49,565 nucleotides of DNA from Erysipelotrichaceae bacterium (lineage in GTDB: Bacteria > Bacillota_I > Bacilli_A > Erysipelotrichales > Erysipelotrichaceae): contig JAAYSZ010000016.1 of NCBI GenBank assembly GCA_012523895.1, positions 1 to 49,565 of the forward strand, written 5' to 3'. The first letter of the stretch is position 1. Each line of letters opens with the position of its first letter. Made by a program: the position numbers and the translations under genes. Positions 26,316-36,283 of this stretch are shown here, piece after piece. Under the pieces are notes generated by a model. It made no database searches, was not told the DNA's origin, and saw only the letters and a list, made by a program, of their open reading frames with translations.

Positions 26316-28862
26316 ATGAAAAAGATGTTATTAGTGGATGGATATTCTATGTTATTTAGAGCTTTTTATGCAACTATGTATGGAAGGCTTATGACTACAA
26401 AAAAGGGTATCCCTACAAATGCTATATATGGTTTTGCAAATATGTTACAAAAGGCTATTGATTTAGTTGAGCCTGATTCAATCGTTGTTGCTTTTGATGC
26501 AGGAAAGTCTACTTTTAGAAATGAAATATATCCTGAATATAAAGCCACAAGAAAACCAGCTCCAGAAGAACTAGTTCCTCAATTTCAGTTAGTAAGAGAT
26601 TATTTAGATGCTTTTGGTATTGAATACATTGATAAAGAAGGGTTAGAAGCTGATGATATTATTGGTACTTTATCTAAAAGATATCCTGAGTATGAAGTTA
26701 ATATTCTTACTAGTGATAGGGATATGCTTCAATTAATTGATAAAACAACTTCTGTTTGGTTTATGAAAAAAGGTATTAGTGATATTGAAGAGTATGATGA
26801 AAAAAGACTTTTTGATGAATATGGTTTAACACCTTCTCAAGTTATTGATTTAAAGGGTTTAATGGGTGACACAGCTGATAATATACCTGGAATACCAGGA
26901 GTAGGTGAAAAAACAGCATTAAAGCTTTTAAATGAGTTTGATAATGTTGAAAACTTATTAAAAAACACTGATAAATTAAAAGGTAAATTAAAAGAAAGAG
27001 TTATTGAAAATAAAGAACTTGCGATATTAAGTAAGAAACTTGCGACTATAAAATGTGATGTTGAAATTGAAGAAGACGATGATGATTATAAATTTAAGCC
27101 AGATTATAAACGTTTAATTGATTTTTTAGAACTAGTTGAAATGAATAGTATAAAAAACAGGTATTTAGAAATGCTAGAAGATACAAAAGACATTGTAGTT
27201 TCTAAATATGAAGTTGTTAAATCTATACCTGATAGTTTTAAAAATGAAATTGTAAGTATTGCATTTGATGAAAATAATGATGAATTTTATAAGGCTAAGT
27301 TATATGGAATTAGTTTATATAATGGTAAAGAGTGTGTATATATTTCTTTAAAAGATTTATTAAATGATAAAAAGTCTTTAGATTACTTAAATTCTGATAG
27401 TTATAAAATTGGATATGATTTTAAAAGAAACATGCATTTAGCTAAAGATAATGGATTTAGTGTTAAATATGATTTTGATTCAATGATTTCTTCATTTTTA
27501 TGTAATAGTACACTTACTAGTTTAGATAAAATAATGGATGAATTTGGATTAATGGATGTTGATAAAAAAGCAGATGGAATTGAATATAGTACCAATTTTT
27601 CTAAAAACATTTATAAGATGTATAAAAACACAGTAAATAAATTAAAAGAATTTGGGTTAGATGAATTATATTATGATTTGGAAATACCTTTAACTTATAT
27701 TTTGTATGAAATGGAAGAAGAAGGAGTTAATGTAGATGAAACAGTTTTAGATGATATTGCCTCTAAAACATTTGAACAAATGGAAAACTTAACTAAATCA
27801 ATTCATAATTATGCTGGAAAAGAGTTTAATTTAAATTCACCTAAACAATTAGGAGAAGTATTATTTGATGATTTAAATCTTCCTACAAATAAAAAAAGAA
27901 GTACTGCAATTGATGTTTTAGAAAAGCTTGAAGGATTTCATCCTATAATTTCAGAAATAATTGAATATAGAAGATTATCTAAAATATATAGTACTTATGC
28001 GGAAGGATTGAAAAAGTATGTTCAAGATGATGGAAAGGTTCATACTGTATTTAATCAATCCATTTCTCAAACTGGTAGATTATCAAGCGCTGATCCTAAC
28101 TTACAAAACATTTCTGTAAAAGATGAAGAAGGAAGTAAGGTTAGAAAGGCTTTCTTACCATCAAAAGGTAATGTTTTAATGGCATGTGATTATTCTCAAA
28201 TTGAATTAAGAGTACTAGCGGATCTAGCTGATGAAAAAGGACTTGCGGATGCTTTTAATACAAACTTAGATGTACATACAAAAACTGCAATGGAAGTATT
28301 TTCTGTTAGTGAAGATGAAGTTGATTCTAATTTAAGAAGAAAAGCTAAAGCTGTTAATTTTGGGATAGTTTATGGTATTAGTGATTTTGGTTTAGCTAAA
28401 CAGCTTCATATTTCTAGAAAAGAAGCTAGAGAGTTTATGGATATATATAATGAAAGATTTCCAAGGATACAAGAGTATATGAATGAAGTAATTGATTTTT
28501 GTAAAGAAAATGGATTTGTAACAACAATATTTAACAGAAGAAGAGTAATACCTCAAATAAATGATAAAAATTATATGGTAAGAGAATTTGGTAAAAGAGC
28601 CGCAATGAATGCACCAATACAGGGAAGTGCTGCGGATATAATTAAACAAGCAATGATTAATATTGATAAAAAAATGAAAGAAGAAAACCTTAAATCAAAA
28701 ATGATATTGCAAGTACATGACGAATTAATTTTTGATGTAACCTTAGATGAAGTAGAAATAATGAAGGAATTAGTTAGTGAAGGTATGGCTAATGTAGTTA
28801 AACTTAATGTTCCTTTAGTTGTAGATTGCAAGGTTGGAAACAACTGGTTAGAGGCTAAATAA
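26316..28862 (+). CDS. polA: DNA polymerase I
   Basis: This 848-residue protein has three domains. The 5'-3' exonuclease (about 1-290) includes DGYSMLFRAFYA, TSDRDMLQLID and GDTADNIPGIPGVGEKTA. The central 3'-5' exonuclease-like domain (about 300-450) lacks the DxE metal motif (the equivalent strand reads VSIAFDENNDEF), so proofreading is probably lost, as in Bacillus Pol I. The polymerase domain has motif A DYSQIELRVLADL, motif B RRKAKAVNFGIVYG and motif C QVHDELIFDV. It fills gaps in repair and removes RNA primers. The start follows a TTGGAGG site. Its stop shares one base with mutM, in the common polA-mutM-coaE order. Confidence 0.96.
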   Translation: MKKMLLVDGYSMLFRAFYATMYGRLMTTKKGIPTNAIYGFANMLQKAIDLVEPDSIVVAFDAGKSTFRNEIYPEYKATRKPAPEELVPQFQLVRDYLDAFGIEYIDKEGLEADDIIGTLSKRYPEYEVNILTSDRDMLQLIDKTTSVWFMKKGISDIEEYDEKRLFDEYGLTPSQVIDLKGLMGDTADNIPGIPGVGEKTALKLLNEFDNVENLLKNTDKLKGKLKERVIENKELAILSKKLATIKCDVEIEEDDDDYKFKPDYKRLIDFLELVEMNSIKNRYLEMLEDTKDIVVSKYEVVKSIPDSFKNEIVSIAFDENNDEFYKAKLYGISLYNGKECVYISLKDLLNDKKSLDYLNSDSYKIGYDFKRNMHLAKDNGFSVKYDFDSMISSFLCNSTLTSLDKIMDEFGLMDVDKKADGIEYSTNFSKNIYKMYKNTVNKLKEFGLDELYYDLEIPLTYILYEMEEEGVNVDETVLDDIASKTFEQMENLTKSIHNYAGKEFNLNSPKQLGEVLFDDLNLPTNKKRSTAIDVLEKLEGFHPIISEIIEYRRLSKIYSTYAEGLKKYVQDDGKVHTVFNQSISQTGRLSSADPNLQNISVKDEEGSKVRKAFLPSKGNVLMACDYSQIELRVLADLADEKGLADAFNTNLDVHTKTAMEVFSVSEDEVDSNLRRKAKAVNFGIVYGISDFGLAKQLHISRKEAREFMDIYNERFPRIQEYMNEVIDFCKENGFVTTIFNRRRVIPQINDKNYMVREFGKRAAMNAPIQGSAADIIKQAMINIDKKMKEENLKSKMILQVHDELIFDVTLDEVEIMKELVSEGMANVVKLNVPLVVDCKVGNNWLEAK

Positions 28863-29656
28863 TGCCTGAATTACCTGAAGTTGAAACAGTTGTAAGAAGT
28901 TTAGAAAAACTTATAAAAAATAAAAGAATAATTCATGTAATTGTTAATTATAATAAAATGATTAAAACCGATATTAATGATTTTAAAAACAATTTAATAA
29001 ATCAAAGATTTATTGGTTTTAAAAGAAGAGGTAAGTATTTAATATTAGAGTTGGATGATTATATATTGTTATCACATCTAAGGATGGAGGGTAAATTTTA
29101 TTATGGTAAAGATATAAATCTTAAACATATTCATGTGATATTTAATTTAGATGATGGAAATAATCTTTATTATCAAGATTTTAGAAAATTTGGAACTATG
29201 TCATTATTTAGTAAGGATATTGATATTGAAAAGATAATAAATATAGGGGTAGATGCAAATAGTGATGAGGTTGATTATTTATATTTAACAAACAATTTAT
29301 CTAAATCTAATAGAAGTATTAAGGAAATGTTGTTAAATCAAAAGGTGATAGCTGGTATTGGAAATATATATGCTGATGAGATTTGTCATAGATGTAAAAT
29401 ACATCCAGCTAGTACTTGTAGTAAATTAAGTAAAGATGATTATAAAAACTTAGAGAAAAATATTAAGCTTGTATTAAATGAAGCAATAGAAACAGGTTTA
29501 AAAGATATTAGTTTAGATGGGAGATTTGATTTATCATCTATAAATTATTTAAGAGAAAAAAATATATGTAAATATTGTAATAATGAAATTATTAAAATAA
29601 AACATAAGGGAAGAGGAACTTATCTTTGTGATAAGTGTCAAAAATTAAAAAAATGA
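28862..29656 (+). CDS. mutM: Formamidopyrimidine-DNA glycosylase
   Basis: This 264-residue base-excision enzyme removes 8-oxoguanine and formamidopyrimidines. The N-terminal proline nucleophile and Glu are in MPELPEVETVVRSLEKLI. A beta-hairpin Lys is in FKRRGKYLILEL, and the helix-two-turn-helix segment is AGIGNIYADEICHRCKIHP. The C-terminal zinc finger is CKYCN...CDKCQ. Length is normal. It starts on the last base of the polA stop and its TGA overlaps the coaE ATG, so all three genes are tightly coupled. Confidence 0.96.
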   Translation: MPELPEVETVVRSLEKLIKNKRIIHVIVNYNKMIKTDINDFKNNLINQRFIGFKRRGKYLILELDDYILLSHLRMEGKFYYGKDINLKHIHVIFNLDDGNNLYYQDFRKFGTMSLFSKDIDIEKIINIGVDANSDEVDYLYLTNNLSKSNRSIKEMLLNQKVIAGIGNIYADEICHRCKIHPASTCSKLSKDDYKNLEKNIKLVLNEAIETGLKDISLDGRFDLSSINYLREKNICKYCNNEIIKIKHKGRGTYLCDKCQKLKK

Positions 29657-30237
29657 AAATAGCAATAACAGGAAGTATGGCATCAGGAAAATCAACTTGT
29701 AGTAATATTATTAGGGATTATGGTTACTATGTTTTTGATAGTGATTTATATGCAAAAACCTGTTATGAAAAAGAACATTTAGCATATAAAGAAATCATTA
29801 ATTTATTAGGTGAAGATATTTTAGATAGTAATGGTGAAGTTGTCTTAAAAAAAGTCTCTGATTTAATTTTTAATAATAATAAATTTAAGAAAGAATTAGA
29901 AGGAATTATACATCCTTATGTAAAAGAAGAAATAATAAAAGAATCTAAAAATCATAAAATATTCTTTGCGGAAGTTCCTTTGCTTTTTGAAGCAAAATTA
30001 GAAGAGATATTTGACTATGTTTTATTGATTGTTTCTAATGAAGAAAATATTGTTGAAAGAAGTATAAAATATAGGAACTACACAAAAGAAGAAGCAATTA
30101 ACAGGTTGAAATCACAAATGGATATTGCCTATAAAATTGAAAGGTCTAATTATGTGTTATATAATGATAAGACTTTAAAAGAGTTTAAGGATAGTGTTTA
30201 TAGTTGGATGAAAGAGATGAATTTGATAAATGGTTAA
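29653..30237 (+). CDS. coaE: Dephospho-CoA kinase
   Basis: This 194-residue kinase phosphorylates dephospho-CoA in the last step of CoA synthesis. The P-loop is ITGSMASGKST at residues 5-15. The acceptor region contains VFDSDLYAKTCYE, and the lid region has RSIKYRNYTKEEAINRLKSQM. ATG 29653 overlaps the mutM stop as ATGA and puts the P-loop at the usual distance from the N-terminus; an in-frame GTG six codons earlier is less likely. The stop overlaps dnaB by 8 bases. Confidence 0.93.
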   Translation: MKIAITGSMASGKSTCSNIIRDYGYYVFDSDLYAKTCYEKEHLAYKEIINLLGEDILDSNGEVVLKKVSDLIFNNNKFKKELEGIIHPYVKEEIIKESKNHKIFFAEVPLLFEAKLEEIFDYVLLIVSNEENIVERSIKYRNYTKEEAINRLKSQMDIAYKIERSNYVLYNDKTLKEFKDSVYSWMKEMNLING

Positions 30238-31387
30238 GCTAAATAGTAAAGATACATATCAAGTAATTAAAGATGATTATAGGGATGATGATTATTCATT
30301 ATTTTCATTGTATCTTCCTATTGTTGGGTATAGATCAATTGCTTTATATAAACTATTAATTTCAGAAAGTTATAAAAGAGTTATTGTAGAAAATCATGAT
30401 AGACTATGCATATTATTAAATATTAGTATTGATGATTTATATGAAGCTAGATTAAGACTTGAAGAAGTAATGCTTTTAAAGACATTTAATAAAGAGAATA
30501 AATATTTATATCAAATTATCTCTCCTTTATCTGCAAATGTATTCTTAACTAATGAATTTTTAACTAACGAATTATTAAAGGCAATAGGAGTAGAACAATA
30601 TGAGATAACTGCTACAAAATTTTTAAGTGATAAAATTTCAACAATCGATTATAAAGATATTACTTCTAAGTTTGTGGATGGCATTAGCAATAAATTTGAT
30701 AATGAAGTTGTTTTTTCTCAAATTAAACCTATATTTGATTTTAAAGATATTAATAATGAAGATATTGATTTTAATTATGAATATTTTATTAGAAATACTT
30801 CTGATTTAGTATTTCCAATAGAAGCAAGAAATGAAACAAATTTAAGATTAATTGGAAAGCTTGCAACATTATATGGAATAAGTGAAGATACCATGAGTAT
30901 ATTAGTAGGAAGATGTAGTAGTTATGAAAATGGAACTTTAGACATTAGTAAATTAAAGGTTCTTGCAAGAAGACAAAAACCTGAAAAGACTGAACATGAA
31001 GATCCTTATATGTTATCACCAGTTGCATTTTTACAAAATAAACAAAATGGTATACCTGTAACATCTGTTGATGCAAAACTACTAAATTATTTAAGTTTAC
31101 AACTTAATTTAAAACATGAAGTTATCAATGTTTTAATTGAGTATGTATTAGATATCAATCAAAATAAATTACCTAAAAACTATGTTGAAAAAATAGCTGG
31201 TGAATGGGTAAGAGAAAATATTGATTCTAAAGAAAAAGCAATTAAGAAAACTAAACAAACATCTTTTTCACAGCCAAAAACTTTAGTATTACCAGAATAC
31301 TATTCTAATGAAATTGTTGAAGATAGTGATTTAGATATAGATGATGAAAAAGTTCAAGAACTAAAAGATCGTTTAAAGAGGATATGA
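30230..31387 (+). CDS. dnaB: Replication initiation/membrane attachment protein DnaB (Bacillus type)
   Basis: This 385-residue protein resembles the Gram-positive DnaB that works with DnaD and DnaI to load the replicative helicase; it is not the helicase itself. The N-terminus DDDYSLFSLYLPIVGYRSIALYKLL is the winged-helix DDBH1-like domain. A DnaD/DnaB C-terminal domain (about 270-330) has LLNYLSLQLNLKHEVINVLIEYVL and YVEKIAGEWVRENI. The tail is acidic. It overlaps coaE by 8 bases and is followed directly by dnaI, matching the order seen in Bacilli. Confidence 0.9.
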   Translation: MVKLNSKDTYQVIKDDYRDDDYSLFSLYLPIVGYRSIALYKLLISESYKRVIVENHDRLCILLNISIDDLYEARLRLEEVMLLKTFNKENKYLYQIISPLSANVFLTNEFLTNELLKAIGVEQYEITATKFLSDKISTIDYKDITSKFVDGISNKFDNEVVFSQIKPIFDFKDINNEDIDFNYEYFIRNTSDLVFPIEARNETNLRLIGKLATLYGISEDTMSILVGRCSSYENGTLDISKLKVLARRQKPEKTEHEDPYMLSPVAFLQNKQNGIPVTSVDAKLLNYLSLQLNLKHEVINVLIEYVLDINQNKLPKNYVEKIAGEWVRENIDSKEKAIKKTKQTSFSQPKTLVLPEYYSNEIVEDSDLDIDDEKVQELKDRLKRI

Positions 31388-31388
31388 T

Positions 31389-32288
31389 ATGAAAAAGGTT
31401 GAATTTGATACAAACATGTCTTTTGAAATAGATAATAAATTGATTGAATCTTTAAAAGAAGATGAAAGAGTAATTAAATTTATTAAAGATAATAAATTAG
31501 ATATATCAATCATTGATAAATTTCCTTATAAATTTAAAAATTGGATTAATGATTTAGATATATGTAATCTTTGTGATGGCTTAAACTATTGTAAACAAGG
31601 TCATGTTGGAAGATATTTTGATTTAAAATATGATGGTGTATTTTCTAGAGTACTTGTTTCTTGTGATTATAAAATAAAAGATGATAAAAATAGAGAGCAT
31701 TTATCTAATTATTATGTTAATGATTTAAGTGAATCAATGAAATTTATCGATTTTGAAAATATAAAGATTGATAATGAAGATTCAAGATATTTACAGGTTT
31801 TAAGTAAGGTTTTAGATTGTTTGGAATCTAAAACTTATGGTTTATTTATTTTTGGAAGTATAGGCTCTGGTAAAACATATTTAGCTGCTTGTGCTTGTAA
31901 TAAACTAGCAAAAGAAGGGTATAAAGTTTCTTTTGTAAATCTTCCATTATTTTCTTCAAGAATTAAAACAATGTTAGAAAATAATGAGTATCAAAAAGAA
32001 GTTGATAAATTAATAGAATCTGATTTTTTAGTAATAGATGATATAGGTGCTGAAAGTGTTACTTCTTGGTTTAGAGATGAAATATTATTTACTATTATTA
32101 ATGAGAGAATGGAAAATAAAAAATGGACTTGGTTTACTTCTAATGAAGATTTTACTAGTTTAAAAAGTCATTTTGAGATTAATAATAGAAATGTTAAAGA
32201 AAAGGTTAAAGCTGAAAGAATTATGTCTAGAATAAAAACTTTAAGTAAACCTTTAAAGTTGTTAGGTAAAGATAGAAGAATTATTTGA
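31389..32288 (+). CDS. dnaI: Primosomal helicase loader DnaI
   Basis: This 299-residue AAA+ ATPase loads the replicative helicase. An N-terminal zinc-binding region reads CNLCDGLNYCKQGH. The AAA+ core (about 140-290) has Walker A FGSIGSGKTYLA and Walker B FLVIDDIGAE, followed by an arginine-bearing sensor segment (WFTSNEDFTSL). Position directly after dnaB confirms the role. The start ATG is two bases from the dnaB stop and follows AGAGGATATG. No terminator was seen between dnaI and pfkA. Confidence 0.93.
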   Translation: MKKVEFDTNMSFEIDNKLIESLKEDERVIKFIKDNKLDISIIDKFPYKFKNWINDLDICNLCDGLNYCKQGHVGRYFDLKYDGVFSRVLVSCDYKIKDDKNREHLSNYYVNDLSESMKFIDFENIKIDNEDSRYLQVLSKVLDCLESKTYGLFIFGSIGSGKTYLAACACNKLAKEGYKVSFVNLPLFSSRIKTMLENNEYQKEVDKLIESDFLVIDDIGAESVTSWFRDEILFTIINERMENKKWTWFTSNEDFTSLKSHFEINNRNVKEKVKAERIMSRIKTLSKPLKLLGKDRRII

Positions 32289-32337
32289 TTCATACAATAA
32301 AAATGGTAATATATTATAATGTCTGTGAGGTGAAAGT

Positions 32338-33300
32338 GTGGTTAGAAAGATAGGCGTACTTACTTCTGGTGGAGATGCTCCTGGAATGAATGCAGCTATT
32401 AGAGCTGTAACAAGAGTAGCTTTAGCTAATGGAGTAGATGTAGTTGGCATTAGAGATGGTTTCAAAGGATTAATAGAAAAAAAGTTTGAAACATTTAATA
32501 AAAAGAGTGTTTCAGAAATCATCGGTAGAGGTGGAACTAAGTTAGGTTCAGCAAGATTTCCTGAATTTAAAGAAGAAGAAATTCAAGATAAAGCAATCGA
32601 AAATTTAAGAGAAGAAAATATCGATGCATTAGTTGTTATAGGTGGAGATGGGACTTATAGAGGTGCGTTATCATTAACCAATAAAGGAATTAATTGTGTT
32701 GGGATACCTGCTACTATAGACAATGATGTTGCTGGAACAGATTTTACGATTGGGTTTAATACTGCTTTAGAAACATGTGTTGAAAATGTCGATAAATTAC
32801 GTGATACATCTAGTTCACACAATAGATGTTCAGTAGTAGAGGTTATGGGAAACAGATGTGGAGATCTTGCAGTTTATACTGCAATTAATTGTGGTGCTGA
32901 AATTGTTGTGTCTCCTGAAACTGGATATGATGAACTAGACATCTTAGAAAGAATAAGATATTTAGGTAAAGCAGTGAAAAAAAATCATGCTATTGTAATT
33001 ATTTCTGAAAAGATTACTGATGTAGATGCACTTGCAAGAAAAATCTCACAGCACACAAATTTTAGTGGTAGGGCAACTGTTTTAGGTCATATACAAAGAG
33101 GAGGAAGTCCTTCTCCATATGATCGTATGTTAGCTTCACAAATGGGTGAGTTTGCGGTTGATTTACTTATGGCTGGTAAAGGTGGTCAATGTGTTTGCAT
33201 TAAACAAAATGAAATTATTGGTATTCCAATAGAAGAAGCACTAAAATTACCAAAGCCTTCAAGAAAACATTTATATAGATTATTTGATAGATTGATATAA
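32338..33300 (+). CDS. pfkA: 6-phosphofructokinase
   Basis: This 320-residue ATP-dependent kinase commits fructose-6-P to glycolysis. Motifs are GVLTSGGDAPGMNAAIRA (ATP site), VVIGGDGTYRGA, IPATIDNDVAGTDFTIGF with the catalytic Asp, VVEVMGNRCGDLA and the GHIQRGGSPSPYDR active-site block. It starts with GTG at 32338 behind GTGAGGTG. A TATAAT -10 (32315-32320) lies upstream with only a weak -35. It pairs with pyk in the usual Firmicutes operon. Confidence 0.97.
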   Translation: MVRKIGVLTSGGDAPGMNAAIRAVTRVALANGVDVVGIRDGFKGLIEKKFETFNKKSVSEIIGRGGTKLGSARFPEFKEEEIQDKAIENLREENIDALVVIGGDGTYRGALSLTNKGINCVGIPATIDNDVAGTDFTIGFNTALETCVENVDKLRDTSSSHNRCSVVEVMGNRCGDLAVYTAINCGAEIVVSPETGYDELDILERIRYLGKAVKKNHAIVIISEKITDVDALARKISQHTNFSGRATVLGHIQRGGSPSPYDRMLASQMGEFAVDLLMAGKGGQCVCIKQNEIIGIPIEEALKLPKPSRKHLYRLFDRLI

Positions 33301-33311
33301 GGAGAAAAAAA

Positions 33312-34748
33312 TTGGATAATTATAGTTTATTTGGAAAGAAGACAAAAATTGTTTGTACAATTGGTCCTAAAAGTGAAAGCTATGAAGTAATGCTTGAACT
33401 TGCAAAAGCGGGCATGAACATTATTAGATTAAACTTCAGCCACGGATCTTATGAAGAACATTTAAAACGTATGCAAAATGCTTATAAGATTAGTGATGAA
33501 ACAGGAATTAATTTAGCTATTATGATTGATACAAAAGGTCCAGAAATTAGATGTGGAGAATTTTTAAATGATGAGGAACATTATAAAATTGGTGACATCG
33601 TTTATGTAGTTAAAGAAGAAATACTTGGAACAAAAGAAAGATTCCATATAAGATCACCAGAGTTATTTGATGATGTGGTACCTGGAAATTATATATTAAT
33701 TAATGATGGTAAAATGAAACTTACTATATTAGAAAATGATGGCTCAGAATTGAAATGTAGAGTTGATGTAAATGGCCCTATTAGTTCTAATAAAGGATGT
33801 AACATTCCTGGAGTTAGTTTATCAATGCCATTTATTTCTGAAAAAGATGAAGCAGATATTAGATTTGCTTGTAGACAAAATGTTGATTTTATTGCGGCAT
33901 CATTTGTTAGAAAAGCTAGTGATGTTCTTCAAATGAGAAAAATCGTTGAAGAAGAAGGTAGACCTAGAATGCAAATTATTGCCAAAATAGAAAATCAAGA
34001 AGGTTTTGACAATATTGATGAAATATTAAGAGTTTCAGATGGTGTTATGGTAGCAAGAGGAGATTTAGGTGTAGAAATTTCTACAGAACTTGTACCGATA
34101 TATCAAAAACAAATTATAAAAGCAGCTAATAAAGCAGGAAAACCTGCAATTACGGCTACACATATGCTTGATTCAATGACAACAAATCCTAGATGTACAA
34201 GAGCTGAAGCAAGTGATGTTTGTAATGCTGTTTTAGATGGATCTGATTGTGTTATGTTATCTGCAGAGACTGCAGCTGGAGATTATCCTGTTGAAGCATG
34301 TGCTACAATGGCAAGAATTGCAAAGACTACGGAAAAAATTATTCCATATGCAGAAAAACTTACTTTATCTAAGTTATCTTCTCAAGAAACAATTCAAGAT
34401 GCTATTGGAATGTCTATAGCTGATGCATGTTTAAACTTAGATAATATTGCCGCTATTGTTGTATTTACTCAAGGTGGTACTACTGCTAGAAGAATTTCTA
34501 AATATAGACCAAATGTTCCTATTATTGCAATTACGTTTACTAAGGGAACACAAAGAAGACTTGAAAGTTATTGGGGAGTTTATCCAATTGTTTCTGATGT
34601 TCAAAATGACCTACAAAATGATGACATGTTGGCATCTACTTTTGCAAAAGGGTTTGGAATTAAACCAGGGCAATTGATAATCCTTTCTGCTGGATATCCA
34701 ACAGGAGAAGGTTCAGCAAACATGATGAAAATTATAGAAGTAAAATAG
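33312..34748 (+). CDS. pyk: Pyruvate kinase
   Basis: This 478-residue enzyme converts PEP plus ADP to pyruvate plus ATP. Motifs are IVCTIGPKSES, IIRLNFSHGSYEEH, IDTKGPEIR, IIAKIENQEG and VARGDLGVEI, plus ATHMLDSM and SAETAAGDYP. The extra PEP-utiliser-like C-terminal domain of Bacillus pyruvate kinase is absent. The start is TTG at 33312, seven bases after an AAGGAG site, and places KIVCTIGP at the normal distance. A hairpin overlaps its stop codon. Confidence 0.96.
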   Translation: MDNYSLFGKKTKIVCTIGPKSESYEVMLELAKAGMNIIRLNFSHGSYEEHLKRMQNAYKISDETGINLAIMIDTKGPEIRCGEFLNDEEHYKIGDIVYVVKEEILGTKERFHIRSPELFDDVVPGNYILINDGKMKLTILENDGSELKCRVDVNGPISSNKGCNIPGVSLSMPFISEKDEADIRFACRQNVDFIAASFVRKASDVLQMRKIVEEEGRPRMQIIAKIENQEGFDNIDEILRVSDGVMVARGDLGVEISTELVPIYQKQIIKAANKAGKPAITATHMLDSMTTNPRCTRAEASDVCNAVLDGSDCVMLSAETAAGDYPVEACATMARIAKTTEKIIPYAEKLTLSKLSSQETIQDAIGMSIADACLNLDNIAAIVVFTQGGTTARRISKYRPNVPIIAITFTKGTQRRLESYWGVYPIVSDVQNDLQNDDMLASTFAKGFGIKPGQLIILSAGYPTGEGSANMMKIIEVK

Positions 34749-34767
34749 GGAGAATTCCCTATTTTTT
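34742..34767 (+). terminator. Intrinsic terminator after pyk
   Basis: A 9-bp AAAATAGGG/CCCTATTTT stem with an AGAATT loop and a T tract overlaps the pyk stop. The next gene's ribosome site follows at once, so some read-through probably feeds it. Confidence 0.72.
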
Positions 34768-34776
34768 GGAGGAATT

Positions 34777-36261
34777 ATGATTAATATTATTAATGAATGG
34801 GAATTTAAATTATCTGCTTATTTATATGCACTTACAGTTATTGGTTTTGATAATCATACTATTGCAAGTAAAGATGGAGCGGATTATAGAAATGAACGAA
34901 TTAGTTTTTTAAGTGGAGAATATTATAATGTTCTTACTGATGAAAATATTTATAAAACCTTAGTTGAGTTAAATAAAGATAATAGTTTAAACAAAAAAGA
35001 TAAAAGAAAAGTTAAGTTATATTTAAAAATCTTTAAAGATGCTAAAGCTTTAACTAAAGAAGAATATGTTGAGTATGATAAGTTAACATTAAAAGCTAAT
35101 GATGTATGGGAAAATGCTAGAGAAACATCAGATTATAAAGCTTTTGAACCTTATTTAATAAAGTTATTTGAATTTAGCAAATATATTGCTAAAAAAAGAA
35201 ACTCTAATGTAAGTGCGTATGATTTGTTTTTAGATGACTATGAAGAAGGTATGAATATTGATAAATACGATGAATTTTTTAATCTTATAAAAGAAAGAAT
35301 AAGTCCATTAGTAAAAGAAGTTAATAATAAACAGGATTTAGTTAATACTAATGTTTTAAATGGTATTTATAATCTTGATAAGCAAATAAAATTTAATAAG
35401 CACATTATGAAATATCTTGGATTTGAAGATTCTTGGAGCTATTCATCTGTTAGTGTTCATCCTTTTACTACTAGTATAAGTAAAAATGATATAAGAATTA
35501 CAACTAGATATAAAGAAGATGATATTTTATATAGTTTATTTAGCACAATACATGAAGTAGGTCATGGTATGTTTGAACATCAATTATCCGATGAAATTGA
35601 AGGAACAATTTTTTCAAGAGTTGTTACTAGTGGAATTCATGAATCACAATCAAGACTTTTTGAAAATTATTTAGGAAGAAATATATCCTTTTGGAAATAT
35701 AATTATCCTATTTTACAAAAAGAGTTTGATTTTTTAAAAAATGTTACTTTAGACGATTTTGTAAGAAGTATAAATGCCTCAAAACCTTCTTTTATTAGAA
35801 CTGAAGCTGATGAACTTACTTATCCATTACACATACTTGTTAGATATGAAATAGAAAAAGGTGTATTTGATGGAAGTATTCCATTAGATAATTTAAATGA
35901 AGTTTGGAATAGTAAGATGAAAGAGTATCTTGGAGTTGATGTGCCAAATGATAGCTATGGTATATTGCAAGATGTGCATTGGTCGGGAGGATCATTTGGA
36001 TATTTTCCTGCTTATGCACTTGGTTCAGCATATGCAGCACAAATATTTAATGCTATGGAAAAAGAATTAGATGTTGATAATTTGTTAGAAACAAATAATT
36101 TTAATGAAATTAATAAGTGGTTAAAGGACAAAGTTCATAATGATGGTGCTTTATTAACACCTAAAGAAATATTGATAAAAGCTACAAATGAAGAGTTTAA
36201 TCCAATGTACTATATAGAATATTTAGAAGATAAATATAAAAAACTTTATGAAATAAAATAA
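34777..36261 (+). CDS. M32 family metallocarboxypeptidase
   Basis: This 494-residue protein is full length for the Taq-carboxypeptidase (M32) family and mostly helical. Zinc ligands are visible as HEVGH (H259 and H263, with catalytic E260) and a downstream Glu (E289) in SGIHESQSRLFEN. The family HPF segment appears as SVHPFTTSI. The enzymes release C-terminal residues with broad specificity in the cytoplasm. The gene lies 28 bases after pyk with a TTGGAGG site and ends at a bidirectional terminator. There is no signal peptide. Confidence 0.94.
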   Translation: MINIINEWEFKLSAYLYALTVIGFDNHTIASKDGADYRNERISFLSGEYYNVLTDENIYKTLVELNKDNSLNKKDKRKVKLYLKIFKDAKALTKEEYVEYDKLTLKANDVWENARETSDYKAFEPYLIKLFEFSKYIAKKRNSNVSAYDLFLDDYEEGMNIDKYDEFFNLIKERISPLVKEVNNKQDLVNTNVLNGIYNLDKQIKFNKHIMKYLGFEDSWSYSSVSVHPFTTSISKNDIRITTRYKEDDILYSLFSTIHEVGHGMFEHQLSDEIEGTIFSRVVTSGIHESQSRLFENYLGRNISFWKYNYPILQKEFDFLKNVTLDDFVRSINASKPSFIRTEADELTYPLHILVRYEIEKGVFDGSIPLDNLNEVWNSKMKEYLGVDVPNDSYGILQDVHWSGGSFGYFPAYALGSAYAAQIFNAMEKELDVDNLLETNNFNEINKWLKDKVHNDGALLTPKEILIKATNEEFNPMYYIEYLEDKYKKLYEIK

Positions 36262-36283
36262 AAAAAGCCAAACGGCTTTTTTT
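36261..36283. terminator. Bidirectional intrinsic terminator
   Basis: An AAAAAAGCC/GGCTTTTTT stem with an AAAC loop lies between the convergent M32 and rnj genes and touches both stop codons. Runs of A and T on the two arms support use in both directions. Confidence 0.82.

Noticed and set aside
32338..34748. Possible sugar-island membership of pfkA and pyk
   Set aside because: They are a standard glycolytic pair far from the amino-sugar genes and have their own promoter; only a metabolic link is proposed.
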